DNA of 64,000 nt. Origin: Maylandia zebra (lineage: Eukaryota > Chordata > Actinopteri > Cichliformes > Cichlidae). How positions within the stretch are numbered: position 1 is the stretch's first letter; every line of letters begins with the position of its first letter. The notes under the pieces are model-generated. The model had not been told where the DNA came from. It did no database searches and was given only the letters and a program-made list of their open reading frames with translations. The stretch lies in the NCBI RefSeq assembly GCF_041146795.1, contig NC_135169.1:10925264-10989263 (forward strand), read 5' to 3'. Both the position numbers and the translations under genes were made by a program. Shown piece by piece: positions 1-11,881 of the stretch.

Positions 1-142
1 GTCTGCACACTGTGAGAGAGCCGTCCTCTATCAGTGAGGCTGACAGATGCTCACACTGGGAACAGGAAGCAGATTTCTGTCTGACTGTCATGATGGACAA
101 AGGATGAAATCCTCTGTAACACAGTCAGCCTGTTACAGCCCA
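1..142. other. unassigned flank
   Basis: I recognise no gene or repeat in this stretch before the 3' end of the first LINE. Confidence 0.3.
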
Positions 143-3136
143 TGATCCAATCCAACTGTATTTATATAGCACTTTCAAAACAACAACGTTGACCAAAGTG
201 CTTTCCAATAATAAAACAGAGATAGCAGTTAAAAACATTAAGCATACAATGAAATTAATATAAATAAAATAAATACATAAATGAAAAAGAAGATAAATAA
301 ATCAGTGTGTAAATTAAATATTAAAACACGAGTAAAATAAACAATAAGATTAACAAAATAAAAGCATTAAGAGTGGCCAACAGCTGACTAAAACTGACTA
401 CAAACTGACTCTGACTCTGAAAAAAGGTGTGTTTTTAAAAGTGATTTAAACATTTCAAGTGTTGGGGCCAACCTAATATGGAGGGGCAGTTTGTTCCATA
501 GTTTGGGGGCCACAACAGTGAAAGCTCGGTCCCCCCTGGTGTTTCAGTCTCAACGTGGGGACAGCAAGGAGTGACTGGTCAGATGATCTGAGAGACCTTT
601 GTGGAGTGTATCGGTGTAGAAGGTCTGACAGGTAAGAAGGAGCCATTTAAAACAAGCAATAACATTGAAACCAGTGTAAGGAGGCAAGAACAGGGTAATG
701 TGCTCACTTTGACGTGTCCCTGTCAACAGGCGAGCAGCAGCATTCTGGACCATTTGCAAGCGTGATAGTGAAGCCTGATCAATACCAATATAAAGTCCAT
801 TACAATAATCAAGGCGAGTGGTCACAAATGCGTGCAACACTCTCTCCAAGTCACAAAAAGAAATAAAAGGTTTAACTTCAGAGAGCTGCCTCAGCTGAAA
901 AAAGCTTTTCCTCACCACTGTATTTACTTGTTTGTCCATTTTAAGAGCTGTGTCACATTTTACTCCAAGGTTGGTGACAATTGATTTGACACACGATGTA
1001 AGAGGACCCAAGTCAGATGGAGGGACACCAGGTCCATTTGGCCCAAATGACTTCAGTCTTCTTTTCATTAAAGTTTAAAAAATTCAGAGCCAGCCATGCT
1101 CTGATATCTTTAAGACATTCTAAAATAGGCCTGAGGGGGTCATTGTGTTTCAGGGGGAGATAAATTTGACAATCATCTACATAAAAATGAAATGAGACTT
1201 TATGTTTTTAATAATATGGCCAAGGGGAAGTAAACAAATACCAAAAAGAAGGGGCCCAAGGATGGATCCTTGAGGTACACCACATGGGAGGAGGGTGGAA
1301 GATGAATGAAACTTACCAAGTGAGACAAAAACTTCTGTCAGACAGGTCTGACTTGAACCACTCCAAGGCAGTGCCTCTAATTCCAACATGATGTTCTAGG
1401 CGAGAAATCAAAATGTTGTGATCTACTGTATCAAAAGCTGCTGTGAGATCCAAAAGCACAAGTAAGACAGACTTCCCAGAGTCAGCAGTTAGTAAGATAT
1501 CATTAAAAACTCTCAGAAGTGCAGTCTCTGTGCTGTGAAGGGCTTTAAAACCAGATTGAAATACCTCAAAAATGTTTTGACTCTTTAAAAACGTCTGCAG
1601 CTGTGAGCACACTACAACATTTTAGAACCAAAAGGAAGCTTGGAAATAGGCCTGAAATTACACAACAAACAGGCATCCAAGCCAGGGCGTTTCAGCAGAG
1701 GCTGGACCCCTGCCTGTTTAAAAGTTACAGGTACATCGCCTAAAGTCAGGCTGCTGTTTATAAGCCTTTGAATATAAGGTCCAATAGTGTCCCAAACTTC
1801 TTTAAAAAAGCGAGGGGGAAGGACATCAGTGGGAGAGCCAGACTTGGTTTGGGTGACACTTTTACCAGATACGACAGAGACACGGGTTCAAAGTGGCTAA
1901 AAACTGCTAGAGGCGTAAAAATACCAGAAGGGTCATAAGATGGGGTCAAATATGTGCTCGAATAGTTAAAATCTTGTCCACAAAGACATTTAAAAAAGCT
2001 TCACAAGTTTCAGCAGAAGCTTGTGTACAGTTGGATTGGGGAGGGTTAAGAACAGAGTACTAAATAAGACACGGAGCGTATGGCTGTGGTTAATAACACC
2101 TGCAGATATCTGGTTCTTAACAGTTTTCTGATATTTATGCCAAATTATGATCTCTTAAGATATCATAAGACCCTTGTAGCTTGTCTTTTCCCATTTGCGT
2201 TCTGCTTTTCTGCAGAATGATGTCGTTCAGCCACGGCTCAGACTGCGATTTAGGCCGCCTGACCTTCAGAGGAGCAACAGTGGCCTTGCTTTATACAAGC
2301 AACAGTGTTCAGAATGTTTTCACAAGTAGAGAAAAACTTTGCAGTCAGCTCCTCAGTGTCAGCACAAGCTGAGAGCTCTGATTCAACATTAAAGGCCTTA
2401 TTAAAGGGGTAGAAAACTGGGCGGCACTTGATGGATTAAACATGCGAGAAGCAGTAGGAGGACACAAGTAGTGACATTACAGGGAAGAGAAGTTTCAAAC
2501 AATACAGGCTCAGAAAAGACGGCATCATAAATTTGAAGATTATAAACAGGTAAACCATGAGACAACACCAGAGTGTGTCCATGTTTATGAGTGGGATCAG
2601 TGACAGACTGCAAAGCATTAAATGCATCAAGTAGGTTTAAAAAGTCCTTTGCCAGTGGTTTAGTAGGACAACACACATGAATATCACCCAATATTAAACT
2701 TTGCCCTACTTTGTCATTATTTCAGCCAAGAACTCAGAGAAGTCATGAACAAAGTTGCTGTTATATTTAGGTGGACGGCAGATCAGCGCACAGAGAACAG
2801 GATGACCCAGCTCAAACATATTCAGGTCAAAACTGGAGACAGTGACAGGTGACAGTTGGCGACAGTGAAAAGTACTTTTGTACACTGTGGCCACTCCTCC
2901 ACCTCAGCCCGTAATCCTCGGTGAGTTAAAATATGAACAGTTTGGCGGTGATAGTTCTGAGAAAGCGCTTAACTCACCGTCACTTAGCCAGGTTTCTGTC
3001 ACACAGAGGAAATCCTTCAATATGAACGCTTTATCTGCTAACGACCGAGCGTTAACAAGGGCGATCCTGGTCCATCAGACCGGTGACAGCCATCCAGGGA
3101 ACCTGTTACTGTGGCCGCAGATTCACCGCAGCGAAG
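143..3136 (-). mobile_element. L2-clade LINE A, degraded ORF2 body and 3' end
   Basis: Non-LTR retrotransposon on the minus strand, 3' end near 150, with its coding sequence broken into several frames. From 3136 downward one sees the start of the AP-like endonuclease (an ARSL motif, then CVTETWL near 2985-3060), endonuclease middle parts (GDIHV near 2685, CRPPKYNSN near 2770), the reverse transcriptase with FDTVDHNIL near 1400-1450, a YVDD catalytic box near 1165-1190, and the C-terminal NAAARLLTGTR motif near 715-750. Many stops and frameshifts show it is dead. The order endonuclease, RT, C-terminal tail and the exact motifs fit the L2 group common in fish. The 5' part is displaced to 6340-6660 by a later insertion, and a related 5' copy lies at 31200-31671 plus 33943-34040. 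Confidence 0.85.
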
Positions 3137-3447
3137 AATGTGAGTGAAGTTGGCCCCCCACCTTCTTCAAATCCAACAAAAGTGGTATCAAATTTTTGTG
3201 CTACGTTTGTGCTGCATAAAGTTTCGTTTGTGCTGCTATCATTTTAAAGATATTCAAGAAAATTTCTAGAGGTCATCAGAGGTCAACCAGCCCCCCCACA
3301 TTAATGGAATCAAACAAAGCTGGTGTCAATCAACTGTGCTACGTTTGTGCTGGTTTGTGCTGCTAAAATTGTTGTTTGTGTTGCTTCTGTTTTAAAGTTA
3401 TTAATGAAAATGTAATGTACAAAGTCTCAACACCTGGTACTGAATCA
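3137..3447 (-). mobile_element. LINE B distal part plus two diverged tandem units
   Basis: Positions about 3413-3447 read on the minus strand as the continuation of LINE B (LDLIQYQVLRL) and directly extend the reading frame that stops at the hAT insertion at 5927. Below that, 3170-3410 holds two diverged units of roughly 130 bases rich in TTTGTGCTACGTTTGTGCTG, perhaps the 3' untranslated part of the same element or a separate repeat. Confidence 0.6.
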
Positions 3448-3455
3448 GATCTAGC
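3448..3455. repeat. left 8-bp target duplication of hAT-1
   Basis: GATCTAGC here is repeated exactly at 5919-5926 on the other side of the transposon. Confidence 0.85.
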
Positions 3456-3684
3456 CATAGCTGGACTGGCCATCGGGCATACCGGGCATTTGCCCGGTGG
3501 GCCGCTGGCGATTTTTTGTATTAATGGGCCGATATTTTTTTTTTTCTCTTGGAAGGGGATAAATAATGAAAGGTGTTGGATTGACCAATTGGACATGATC
3601 GACTCTGGGCTGGACCAATTACCGCCGAGGAGGCTGGATGCACCCTCCCCCTTGTTTAGCAATCTTATAGACGAACTAAAGAAA

Positions 3685-3932
3685 ATGGAGAACAAAACAA
3701 GGAAAGGAGGTGCAGAAAAAATTAGGGCCAAAAAGAAACAAGCCCTTCAGGCAGACGCTGCCAAATGTGTAAAAATAACTGAATTGTTTGGTGGTAGCTA
3801 TGGCATAGCTTCCACAGATTTAGCAACATCAGCAAGTGGTGGAGGCCAGCAGGTGGATGAGGGAAAGGGGAGGCAAGAGGAGGAGAGACAGAGGCGGCCG
3901 CCGGTCATAGTGGCAGAGGAACTGAACTTCAG
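3685..3932 (+). pseudogene. N-terminal exon remnant of a hAT-encoded protein
   Basis: An open stretch begins at an ATG and gives a lysine-rich start (KTRKGGAEKIRAKKKQ), then KITELFGGSYG and a serine, threonine and glycine-rich tail, ending at a good splice donor (TTCAG|GTAAGA). The basic start followed by an LFGG segment resembles the leader of the zinc-finger-MYM-type hAT proteins of fish. A related LFGGGYGGASTDL peptide occurs on the minus strand at 9748-9963 and 46114-46329. A further coding-like stretch ends at a stop at 4254. No BED finger, catalytic core or dimerisation domain follows, so this is a relic. The assignment to the transposase leader is inferred from context. Confidence 0.45.
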
Positions 3933-4492
3933 GTAAGAAGTTATGACCTGCTGTCTGTGTCAGATATAAACCAAGTTTAGTTGTAGTTTGTTTTCGTTGT
4001 GCTGACTTTTTACAGGCGCTTAGAATAACTGGTACTGCCTAGCTAGCATGACGGAGCTTATATACTGCTGGGCGGGTGCTATGAAGTTACTGATAGTAAA
4101 TTTTATTTTATGCTTAAGGTTAGTTTCTCAAATTACTCAAAATCTTAACAAATTGTGCCAATCCTTACATGTTGCACCAGCTGATTTATCATCAAAGGTG
4201 GAGAAGTCCGTGACAGAGGAGACAGAAGAGCAGCAGAGAGAGATGGAGAGATGACTTTATGTCATCCATCAGGGATGCATTTGACATATGTTTCACATAT
4301 TATAGCCCAACAAGTTACTCATAGCAATTTAAATACGAGCAATCAGTTTTTGGCACAACACCGGCTATTGCAGTTAATAATACAACAGCTTCTTGCCATT
4401 TTATGTGTTTCTTTTTATCGCTGTGTAACTGAGTTCAGTTGAAAGCCTGCATGCGCTAGTACCTGTTGCCACAAGTTCCCAGAATCCTTTGC

Positions 4493-4500
4493 GGTTTTAC
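4493..4500. repeat. left 8-bp target duplication of hAT-2
   Basis: GGTTTTAC here is repeated exactly at 5831-5838. Confidence 0.85.
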
Positions 4501-5830
4501 TAGAGTTGGATGTCTCGAGACCGGTCTCGAGACCACTTTTACATGGTCTTGGTCTCGTCTTGGTCTCGACGGACTTTTGTCTTGGTCTTGGTCTCGCTGT
4601 TTCGGTCCTGCGTTCTCAAATCGACATAGTGTTCGGGAGATTTGGAGTCAACCATCAGCGGAGCGGGGGGGGTGGCTTACTGGGCTTAAGCCCGGGTCAT
4701 TTTTTCAGAAGCATGGGGTCTTTTGGAGTGTAATTTGTTAGTTAGATGCCTGACTGACAACTGTATAAAACAAAAACAACACACGAAGCACAGAGCGCAC
4801 CGTCATAAATTCCCCCTAATTTTGGTATGATCCGAGCTCAGGCACTAAGCGACTGAGCACAGCACCCATGTGAGCGAGGGGGGAGAAGCTGCTGCCTGCG
4901 AGTTCGCTGCAGACAGAGGAGAGCTTAAGTTCGACCAGGAACCAAAGCAAATCATTCGTACTGAACTAATAATGTAAATATGACGGTGTATCACAAATAT
5001 TGATATCAAACTGATCACTTGGTTGCGTTACTTGCTCTTCGAGTGAATCAACAAATGGATAAATAAAAAGCCGAACAGCAATGCTGATTTTTTAGTCTTA
5101 GCTTACATTTCATATTTTCAGTTGTTTCCCTCCATGGCTAAACAAACTCTCTAAATCGGTTTCACAAAGAGGGAGAGAGAGAATGAATGAGAGAATGAGA
5201 GAGAATGAGAGAGAATGAGGACAGAACAGAGATGAACAAGAGCAGGTGAGACACACATGTTAGTCAAATGGTTGTTTGCCAAAACTCATCAGAACATGTA
5301 CCTAGTGTTTCTTTTTAGATACCATTTGTTCCTTTTCAAATTCTATATTTATTAAGTTCTGCAGCTTGTTTGCACAACAAGGCTAAATAATTATATAAAC
5401 TTTTCTCAATCTAAATATTGTACTTTGGTAGAATTAAAAAAATAAGTGTAGTGCAGGTCTATGATGATTTTTAGTGCTACTATCATCTAGTTCTGATTCT
5501 GGTTCTGTCTTGGTTACTGTTGTAGTCCTGTTTTAATTCTGGATCAGTTCTGGGTCTGGTTGAATTGGGGTTTAGTCCCTGTGTCTTGATACAGGCCCGA
5601 CTTTGTTCTGCCTTGCTGCTTAATTAAAAAACTAGTTTAAGGTGTCCTGCATATGTATATAGAATAGCATCTGGCTGCAGTTTAAAGACTTTTTTTGTCT
5701 CGGTCTTGGTCTCGTCTCAACTTGGTCTTGGTCTCGATACCCTCTGGTCTTGGTCTCGGTCTTGGTCTCGATACCCTCTGGTCTTGGTCTTGTCTTGGTC
5801 TCGGATTAGGCGGTCTTGACTACAAGTCTA
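4501..5830. mobile_element. non-autonomous hAT (hAT-2) nested in hAT-1
   Basis: The left end reads TAGAGTTGGATGTCTCGAGACC and the right end, read inward, TAGACTTGTAGTCAAGACCG, forming a short imperfect inverted repeat bracketed by an exact 8-bp duplication. Both subterminal regions (4510-4610 and 5695-5815) are runs of TTGGTCTCG and TTGGTCTTG words. I see no transposase coding region inside, so it must be mobilised in trans. A GAGAGAAT-rich simple repeat lies at 5165-5220. Confidence 0.8.
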
Positions 5831-5926
5831 GGTTTTACCCCTGAATGACGTCACATTTTTGGTGGGCCGGTCTCTAGTCAAAATGCCCGGGCCGATTTTT
5901 TGTCCCAGTCCAGCCCTGGATCTAGC

Positions 5927-6345
5927 TTACTAAGAGAAGTGTCTGCTGCCAAATTATATGCCACACAACCATAATCTAACGTTGACCTTACCAATCCAGT
6001 GTATATAGTCCTCAGGGACTCCCTATCCACTCCCCAATCCTTCCCAACCAAACACCTCAAAATGTTCAAAACTTTTTTACACTCATCCACCAATTCCTGA
6101 ACGTGTGCACCCCAAGTTAACCTCTCATCAAACCACAACCCCAGAAACTTAAATTTCCTCACTCTTTCTAATCCTATGCCATATAGCTTCAGCTTAATTT
6201 CCTCATCAACCCTCTTCCTTGTAAAAAACATCGTCTTAGTCTTATCAACTGAAAACCTGAATCCCCACCTATACGACCATTCTTCCACTTTACCAACCGC
6301 TTCCTGTAACTTCTTTACAATAAAACCAACATTCCTCCCTCTCCA
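5927..6345 (-). mobile_element. LINE B fragment, C-terminal part of ORF2
   Basis: The minus strand is open from 6288 and reads KTKTMFFTRKR, KFKFLGLWFDERLTW, VDECKKVLNILRCL, GLVRSTLDYGCVAYN and ends in KLD at the hAT-1 junction. The frame then resumes across the junction at 3447. This is the region downstream of the RT active site in LINEs of the I/jockey group (the FLGL-FD-RLTW block), distinct from the L2 element around it. It is 5'-truncated at about 6345, where LINE A resumes. Confidence 0.75.
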
Positions 6346-6660
6346 CTGTTCTGTCTCTGCCAGATGAAAGAGCTAAATATGATTTCAGTTTCACTAACAG
6401 CCCGCTGCGTTTTCTCCCACATTTAAAGCGCTTCTTCTTATGAGATGGGGTCGGGCTGTAATCCAGGTGATGCGGGACTCCAGATAGTAGCGGAGGTGGA
6501 AAACAGTCCTGTCCATCAAAGCTAGTCCGAATATTTAACAGAGTTTCATGATCGTAGGTTAGCGTGGTTCAATAAAAGTGACAAAAACAATAAAAAACAC
6601 GCAGAGCAAAAGTGGATCCGACAGCCGTGGACAGCGAGCCACGCACACCGGCGCCATCTT
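6346..6660 (-). mobile_element. LINE A 5' segment, displaced
   Basis: The sequence from GCCAGATGAAAGAGCTAAAT through AAAAGTGGATCCGACA matches the copy at 31494-31671 and 33943-34040 closely. It resumes LINE A after the nested LINE B insertion. It is the 5' region of the element and contains no long open frame. Confidence 0.65.
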
Positions 6661-7206
6661 ACACCATCTTATAATAACAATGAACACTTATTAAAATCTG
6701 AAACGATCACGTTAGATAAAACTGTTTTTAATAAAATATGTAAACAGATCCAACAACATTGACACAATTAAGATCCAAATCATTAGTTCCAGCTCACATG
6801 GACTGGAGTGAGGACACCAGTGACTGAAAGAACCAGTGTTTCCATCACAGACTCATGAACATCATCATGTGCTATGTTAGTGTCTCATTCAGCACAGACA
6901 CATTATTTCTGTTAGGTCCTGTCAGCTGTCAGCACTCTGTACAAGCACGACTGTGAACAACACAGACTTCTTTTAAATGTGTCACATAAACAGTGTGGAT
7001 TTGATCCAGATGTTTCTCCGTATGGAAGTTACGCATCAAATAGATTTGAAGTCTTTATGATCCTGAGCTGACTGCAAACAAGGAGCTTCTCAGACTAACA
7101 GCACGAGCACAAAACTGGAAGGATGAGAAACAAAAGTTTGATTTTAATGCTTCACAGAAAATCTATTTTAATACGCTGGAGACTCATTTAGGTCACTGCT
7201 GTTATC
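6661..7206. other. unassigned intergenic sequence
   Basis: AT-rich sequence without a coding pattern, splice pattern or repeat that I recognise. Confidence 0.3.
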
Positions 7207-7349
7207 TTTCACTCAGTGCAGCGTTTCTGAAATGTCTTTGTATTGTAGTGAAGTTTGAGCTTTGCAGGATAAAAAGAAGAAGAAATCAAAGATGTGCACA
7301 CAGCAGGTAGTTGTACAGAGGATGTCAGCTGATGGAGCAGAGGGAGGCA

Positions 7350-7556
7350 GACTGTGGATGAATGAGGAGGTGAAGGCCTGCAGGCGGGTGGAGACAGAGG
7401 AGGTGATGTCACTAATGACTTCAGACCAGCTTTCACCTTATTAACATAGTTTTTTGGTCACGTTGTGTTGTAATGAGACACGTACAGTTTGTGTGTTTGT
7501 GATCAGTCTTGGTGTTGAGGATTTCTCATGTTCAGCTCCCAACCAACAAAGTTTGT
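7350..7556. repeat. duplicated segment, copy 1
   Basis: About 205 bases (AATGAGGAGGTGAAGGCCTG to CCAACCAACAAAGTT) recur at 34052-34249 with few differences. Both copies lie just beyond a LINE A 5' segment, so the shared block was probably duplicated together with its LINE flank. Confidence 0.75.
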
Positions 7557-7856
7557 TTGCCTTTTGTTAAAAAGAGTGGTTTCAATAATTTTCAGACACA
7601 CCTTGCAAATGTGCTTATAAGGAGTTGGCACTCGGCCTTTTGAAGGTCATAAGCTTCGTTCGGCGTGATGGTCCGGACTGATATATTGCAGGTATTGACT
7701 TTGAGTGCAGAGGGCTAAATGCAAACACGCTTACACACACATAGGATTAGAATAAGTCCCTGGAACGTTCTGAATGTTTTTAAACCAATTCTGAATCACT
7801 AGAAGGTCAGTAGATAACAACATTAGATTATTAGAGCTAGGCAGAGAGGTGTTTTG

Positions 7857-8565
7857 GTTTTCTGTCTCTTACAGAGAAAGGAACAGACACCAGACGAGGT
7901 TACAGATATGCGAGGATCCTCCGCAGCAGAGATAGACACAGTGACTGCCGAGACACCAACTGGGTCCAAGGGTCATGGCGTTTGGGCTCCAGCTAGTCAC
8001 CACAAAAGGATGGATCCCATAAATACAGCAATAACCATGAAGGGGTTGGCGGAAATCCGGGAACACCAGACCAATGAGGTTCGAGAGGCTCTTGGGCAAA
8101 AAGGGGGACACCTTCCTGTTCCTTTTTCTGGAGGATACACAGATCGTTGTTTGAAATCGGGGCAGAATAATCCCCTGATCTGTGCCACGACTGAAGGGTT
8201 GTCTAACCCCTAAGGTTGAAGAATGAAGAGCAGTGGATCACCCAACTGGACGACACTGGTAGCTGCAGCAATAAAATAAAGGCTAAAAGCTCTTTGGACA
8301 GAGGTTCTAGTCTGAGTACGTCTGAAGGGTATAAGGTAGCACCAAAATAAAGCTGTGGGAGAACTGGAGAGTGTCATCTGTACCTGCTATTGTTGGAATA
8401 ATAGTTTTTCTTGCATCTGAACTGCGCAAACACAGAGGTCATCCCACATATGGTTCGCCCATCAGGGGGACAAAGGACCTCAGGAGTGAGAAGAAATGAA
8501 CTCGGCCACACTGGATTACAGGGTGTTGGTGAGCTCATTATTCTAACGAGCTCATCAGGGGGAAT
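7857..8565 (+). mobile_element. possible internal remnant of an LTR element
   Basis: This stretch precedes an LTR. It holds an open frame of about 119 codons (7854-8213) that I do not recognise, and it ends in a purine-rich run, AGGGGGAAT, directly before the LTR's TGTTAG. That is where a polypurine tract of a retroelement would lie. No gag, pol or envelope motif is visible, so this may be degraded 3' internal sequence or unrelated flank. Confidence 0.35.
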
Positions 8566-9126
8566 TGTTAGATTATAATATTATTTTATGCCATGTTAGA
8601 CCCCTAATTAAAGATTGTGAATTATTATGTAGTTTTAGTTTGCATTATTCCCCTGAATTAGAAGAAGCTGACAACTATTGCATTTGTTAAACTGATTTGC
8701 ATTAAAGTAGACTGCTGATTTATTGTGGATGAATGATATTATTTTATGATGCATTATATTGCTGAGTTATAAGAAATACTGTTGGCAGAAAGTCATCGCC
8801 TTATTTGTCTGATTAGAAGAGAACATGCTGGAGTTTTCTGCCCCATCTCAGCAGGAGCAGATAGACGGGGAGCCAAGGTCGTAGCTTAGGCGCCGTGTGA
8901 GAGAAAGCATGTGAATGTTTAGGCTTTTATGATAAGGTGGGGGCACCAGAGGCTATAAGAGTTTGATCAATGCTCCACCATTTTGAGATCTGATGCTGTC
9001 TGCGTACAGTGTCCATCTCCCACGTGTGTGATCATTAAAATCATCGTTTGACTCAACCCGGCCGGACCAGTGTTGTTATTGTGGTTTTTCTCTTGTTTCC
9101 ATCCCCAATATTTTGAACTCGTAACA
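8566..9126 (+). mobile_element. LTR, family 1 (561 bp)
   Basis: It starts TGTTAGATTATAATATT and ends GAACTCGTAACA (TG...CA). Inside are a TATA-like GGCTATAAGAG at about 8950 and a polyadenylation-type ATTAAAATC near 9035. The last 430 bases recur at 55551-55983, and the last 140 at 10855-10993. There is no short direct repeat at its edges, which fits a 3' LTR whose left side is internal element sequence. Confidence 0.7.
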
Positions 9127-9274
9127 TTTGTTAAAAGCTAGACATTTTAAATGAGAATAAGAAAGAAAAGTATTTCTTTGTGCCCCCCTCTCCCTGTTAA
9201 AACCCTACCTGGGCCCCTGGCAAAACTTTGCTAGACCCGCCCCTGCACAGTTACCAGCTGTCAGCTACATAAAA
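9127..9274. other. short unassigned stretch with a possible hAT end
   Basis: GGCAAAACTTTGCTAGACCC followed by GCCCCTGCAC near 9221-9247 resembles the end of a hAT element read outward, but no partner end is visible. Confidence 0.3.
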
Positions 9275-9747
9275 AAGGATCCTGGTGTTATTTCTCAGAA
9301 ACAGTTCATAACTTCCCTTCAACTCATTCCTGTCACCTAAAAGGTGAACCTGTTTCTCCATCACAGCTCTGATGATCCAGTAAGGACATCTCCTGGTTTC
9401 ATCTTCATGTTTCCCTCTCACCACATATCCAAACCGACATCATGACCAGCAGCTTTACAGCTGTGGCTCCAGCAAACATCAGCTGATACTAGAAATTAAT
9501 ATTAATAAATTCTAACAACAGCTGATCAAGCTTAAACGTGCTGCTGTTGTTTAGCGCGACATCCGCTGGTTTCCTCTTTCTGGCGCAAAGTGGGCGATAA
9601 ACAAACAAGAGAGAAAAGCCGATCAGCTGATCATTGATCAGTTTCATGACTGAAGTAGCAACAGGAGAGGGAGGGTGAGAGGATGAGAAAAGAAGATGCA
9701 GCTGTGCAGCGTAAAGACACAGGAATAAATCCAGCTTTGTGTCTTTT

Positions 9748-10007
9748 TCATTCTAGCTGAAGTCCGGGACAAACTGCGTTCCTTCTCAGCTCAATACGAA
9801 ACACGTAATATTTTCTCTGAATACGAGACGATTCCGTTTGTACTGGACGGTAAAAAGGCCAGCCTCCACCACTTGCTAATGTTACTAAATCTGTGGAAGC
9901 TCCGCCATAGCCACCACCAAACAATTGTACATATCTGCTAACCAGAACGCTGTTTACTCCCATGTTACTGTAACGCGTTACTTAATAACGCGTTAGTTCC
10001 AACACTG
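9748..10007 (-). mobile_element. hAT relic with one terminal repeat
   Basis: The minus strand reads LFGGGYGGASTDLVTLASGGG in one frame, like the remnant in hAT-1. The right edge TAACGCGTTAGTTCCAACACTG is the inverted form of the common fish hAT end CAGTGTTGG. The same relic is at about 46070-46531. Confidence 0.6.
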
Positions 10008-10130
10008 CTTTTAACAAAACAATACTAGAATGCCAGACATCAAGCTGTAGTTCTTAATGAACGTCTCTTGCTCTGTGCTATTCTAGGGTGGTTTGGGGGT
10101 CCTCAATTCTCAGGTTACCAGCCTAGGACC

Positions 10131-10993
10131 TGTAGAATAAGGAGGGGATGTTTTTTTCATTATCATTTAATATTTTAATATGGCATTATTAGTTCATCAG
10201 AAGTATATAACCAGCTTTGCATTAAACATAAATTGAAGTTTTTGACCTTACATTATTCTTTGCATTACAGTGATGGTGATAACTTTAGTTTGATCTTTTC
10301 CTTACAGGTACCAGAATAATAACATGATTTTCCATTGCAGATGTAACCATGATCATTCCATACACATTGCAGTTTGTTGCTTATTCTAGAGTTGTGCTCA
10401 AGGTAATTAAAGGTTAAAAGCTACAGCCAGCGCGAGTCTGGCTGATCTATGGAGGGCAAAGGCTTTGAGCTTGGAAGGCCGCACGCGCTTACACAGCACT
10501 TATAAGATGTTATTCTTGGTGATTTTGTGCTTAGTCATGTTTTAATATGTTTTAAGTAGAAGTAGCTGATCCAGCAATATTCATTTAATATTATATGCTT
10601 GATTTAGAGCAATACACACTGATGGTCTTAATAAATGAAAGAGTCCTTGTAGCTGCCATGTTGTGTCTTAGCAGGGTACAGACGGTTCCAGGAGACAGGG
10701 GCAGTCAGTGTCTGCCCTCGGGAAGGAGACAATGTTATTCTTTGTGTTAAATAAAATTGTCAACATTGATTGTATTACACCTGTCACTACGTATGAGGGA
10801 GCGTTCTAATACCCTGATTTTACAAAACTATGGTGATGTGTTTTTTGAAGAGAGATCTGAGACTGTCTGCATACAGTGTCCATCTCCCACGTGTGACCAT
10901 TAAAATCATCGTTTGACTCAACCCGACCGGACCAGTGTTGTTATTGTGGGTTTTTCCTCTGGTGTCCATCCCCAATATTTTGAACTCGTAACA
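10131..10993 (+). mobile_element. solo LTR, family 1 variant (863 bp)
   Basis: TGTAGAATAAGG at the left and GAACTCGTAACA at the right are bracketed by an exact 4-bp duplication GACC (10127-10130 and 10994-10997). The other duplication copy has the uninterrupted site, CCTAGGACCCCAGACGCTG at about 46641-46660, so both edges are set by an empty site. The last 140 bases match the LTR at 8566-9126 while the upstream part differs, so this is a different U3 type. Confidence 0.9.
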
Positions 10994-11640
10994 GACCCCA
11001 GACGCTGCTGGTCCGACTCTGCGTCCAGCCATCGGTGGGGGAACCAACCCCAGGACAAAATTTGTCCCGTTAGACCTGCAGTTCTTAACAAAAGTCTCTT
11101 GCTCTAGTGCCCAGACACTGGAAGAATTTTGCATGAGTGCCGTTTAAATTAGCGAACAGATGAATTAGGGTTCATCCAAATGCACACTTGGATGTAACAG
11201 GTGGTGCTTACCTTTTAAATTCTGTTAGACCTGTCCTCTGTTCGCCTCGTTTCACGACCCCATGATTACGATCTAATTCGTGTCTCTCAGCCATTTTGGA
11301 TCCGGGTCACAGGCACCAATTATCGACCCCAATTCCTTTGTCCTCAGGCTTTTCAGAGAAGACGCAAACTCAGTGTAATCAAAACATATGCAATCACTTT
11401 ATTCAATACAGTCTTCTTCAGTAACACCTTCAGGAAGGGAGATGTGCACAGCGTGAAAGCCTTCTGCAGATCTACTGCATTACTGACAGGATGAGAGTGA
11501 TATACTCTGCACCCACACTCCTCACAGTTTCATTTCTCCAGACAGTCTGGAGGGTATACATATATATATAAACCCTTAAAGCTGACCTTTAATATTAATA
11601 CCTTTAACATTACCCTTTAATATAATATTACCCTTTAATA

Positions 11641-11881
11641 TAAATGGTAAATGGCCTGTATTTGTATAGTGCTTTACTAGTCCCACCTAGGGACGCCAAG
11701 GTGCTTTACACATCCAGTCATCCACTCATTCACACACTGGTGGAGGCAGCTACGGTTGTAGCCACAGCTGCCCTGGGGCAGACTGACAGAAGTGAGGCTG
11801 CCATATCGCACCATCGGCCCTTCTGGCCAACACCAGTAGGTGGTAGGTGAAGCGTCTTGCCCAAGGACACAACGACCGAGA
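11641..11881. repeat. interspersed repeat, SINE or LINE-tail type
   Basis: GGTAAATGGCCTGTATTTGT through AAGGACACAACGACCGAGAC is a repeat often seen in fish DNA. It is absent from the corresponding place in the second duplication copy. I cannot assign its class from this one copy. Confidence 0.5.

Larger units (their letters stand above)
3456..5918 (+). mobile_element. hAT-family DNA transposon (hAT-1) inserted in LINE B
   Basis: The ends are imperfect inverted repeats: CATAGCTGGACTGG on the left and, read inward on the minus strand, CAGGGCTGGACTGG on the right. The terminal region continues into a GCCCGG-rich segment at both ends. An exact 8-bp duplication (GATCTAGC) brackets the element, which is diagnostic of hAT. 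Net of the nested hAT-2 (4501-5830) the element is about 1.1 kb. It keeps only an N-terminal coding remnant (3685-3932), so it is non-autonomous. Confidence 0.85.

Noticed and set aside
3007..3147. Plus-strand frame similar to one at 31200-31528
   Set aside because: It is the reverse strand of the LINE A endonuclease start; the minus strand has the real motif.
7854..8213. 119-codon open frame before the LTR
   Set aside because: No recognisable gag, pol or envelope motif; kept only as part of a possible internal remnant.
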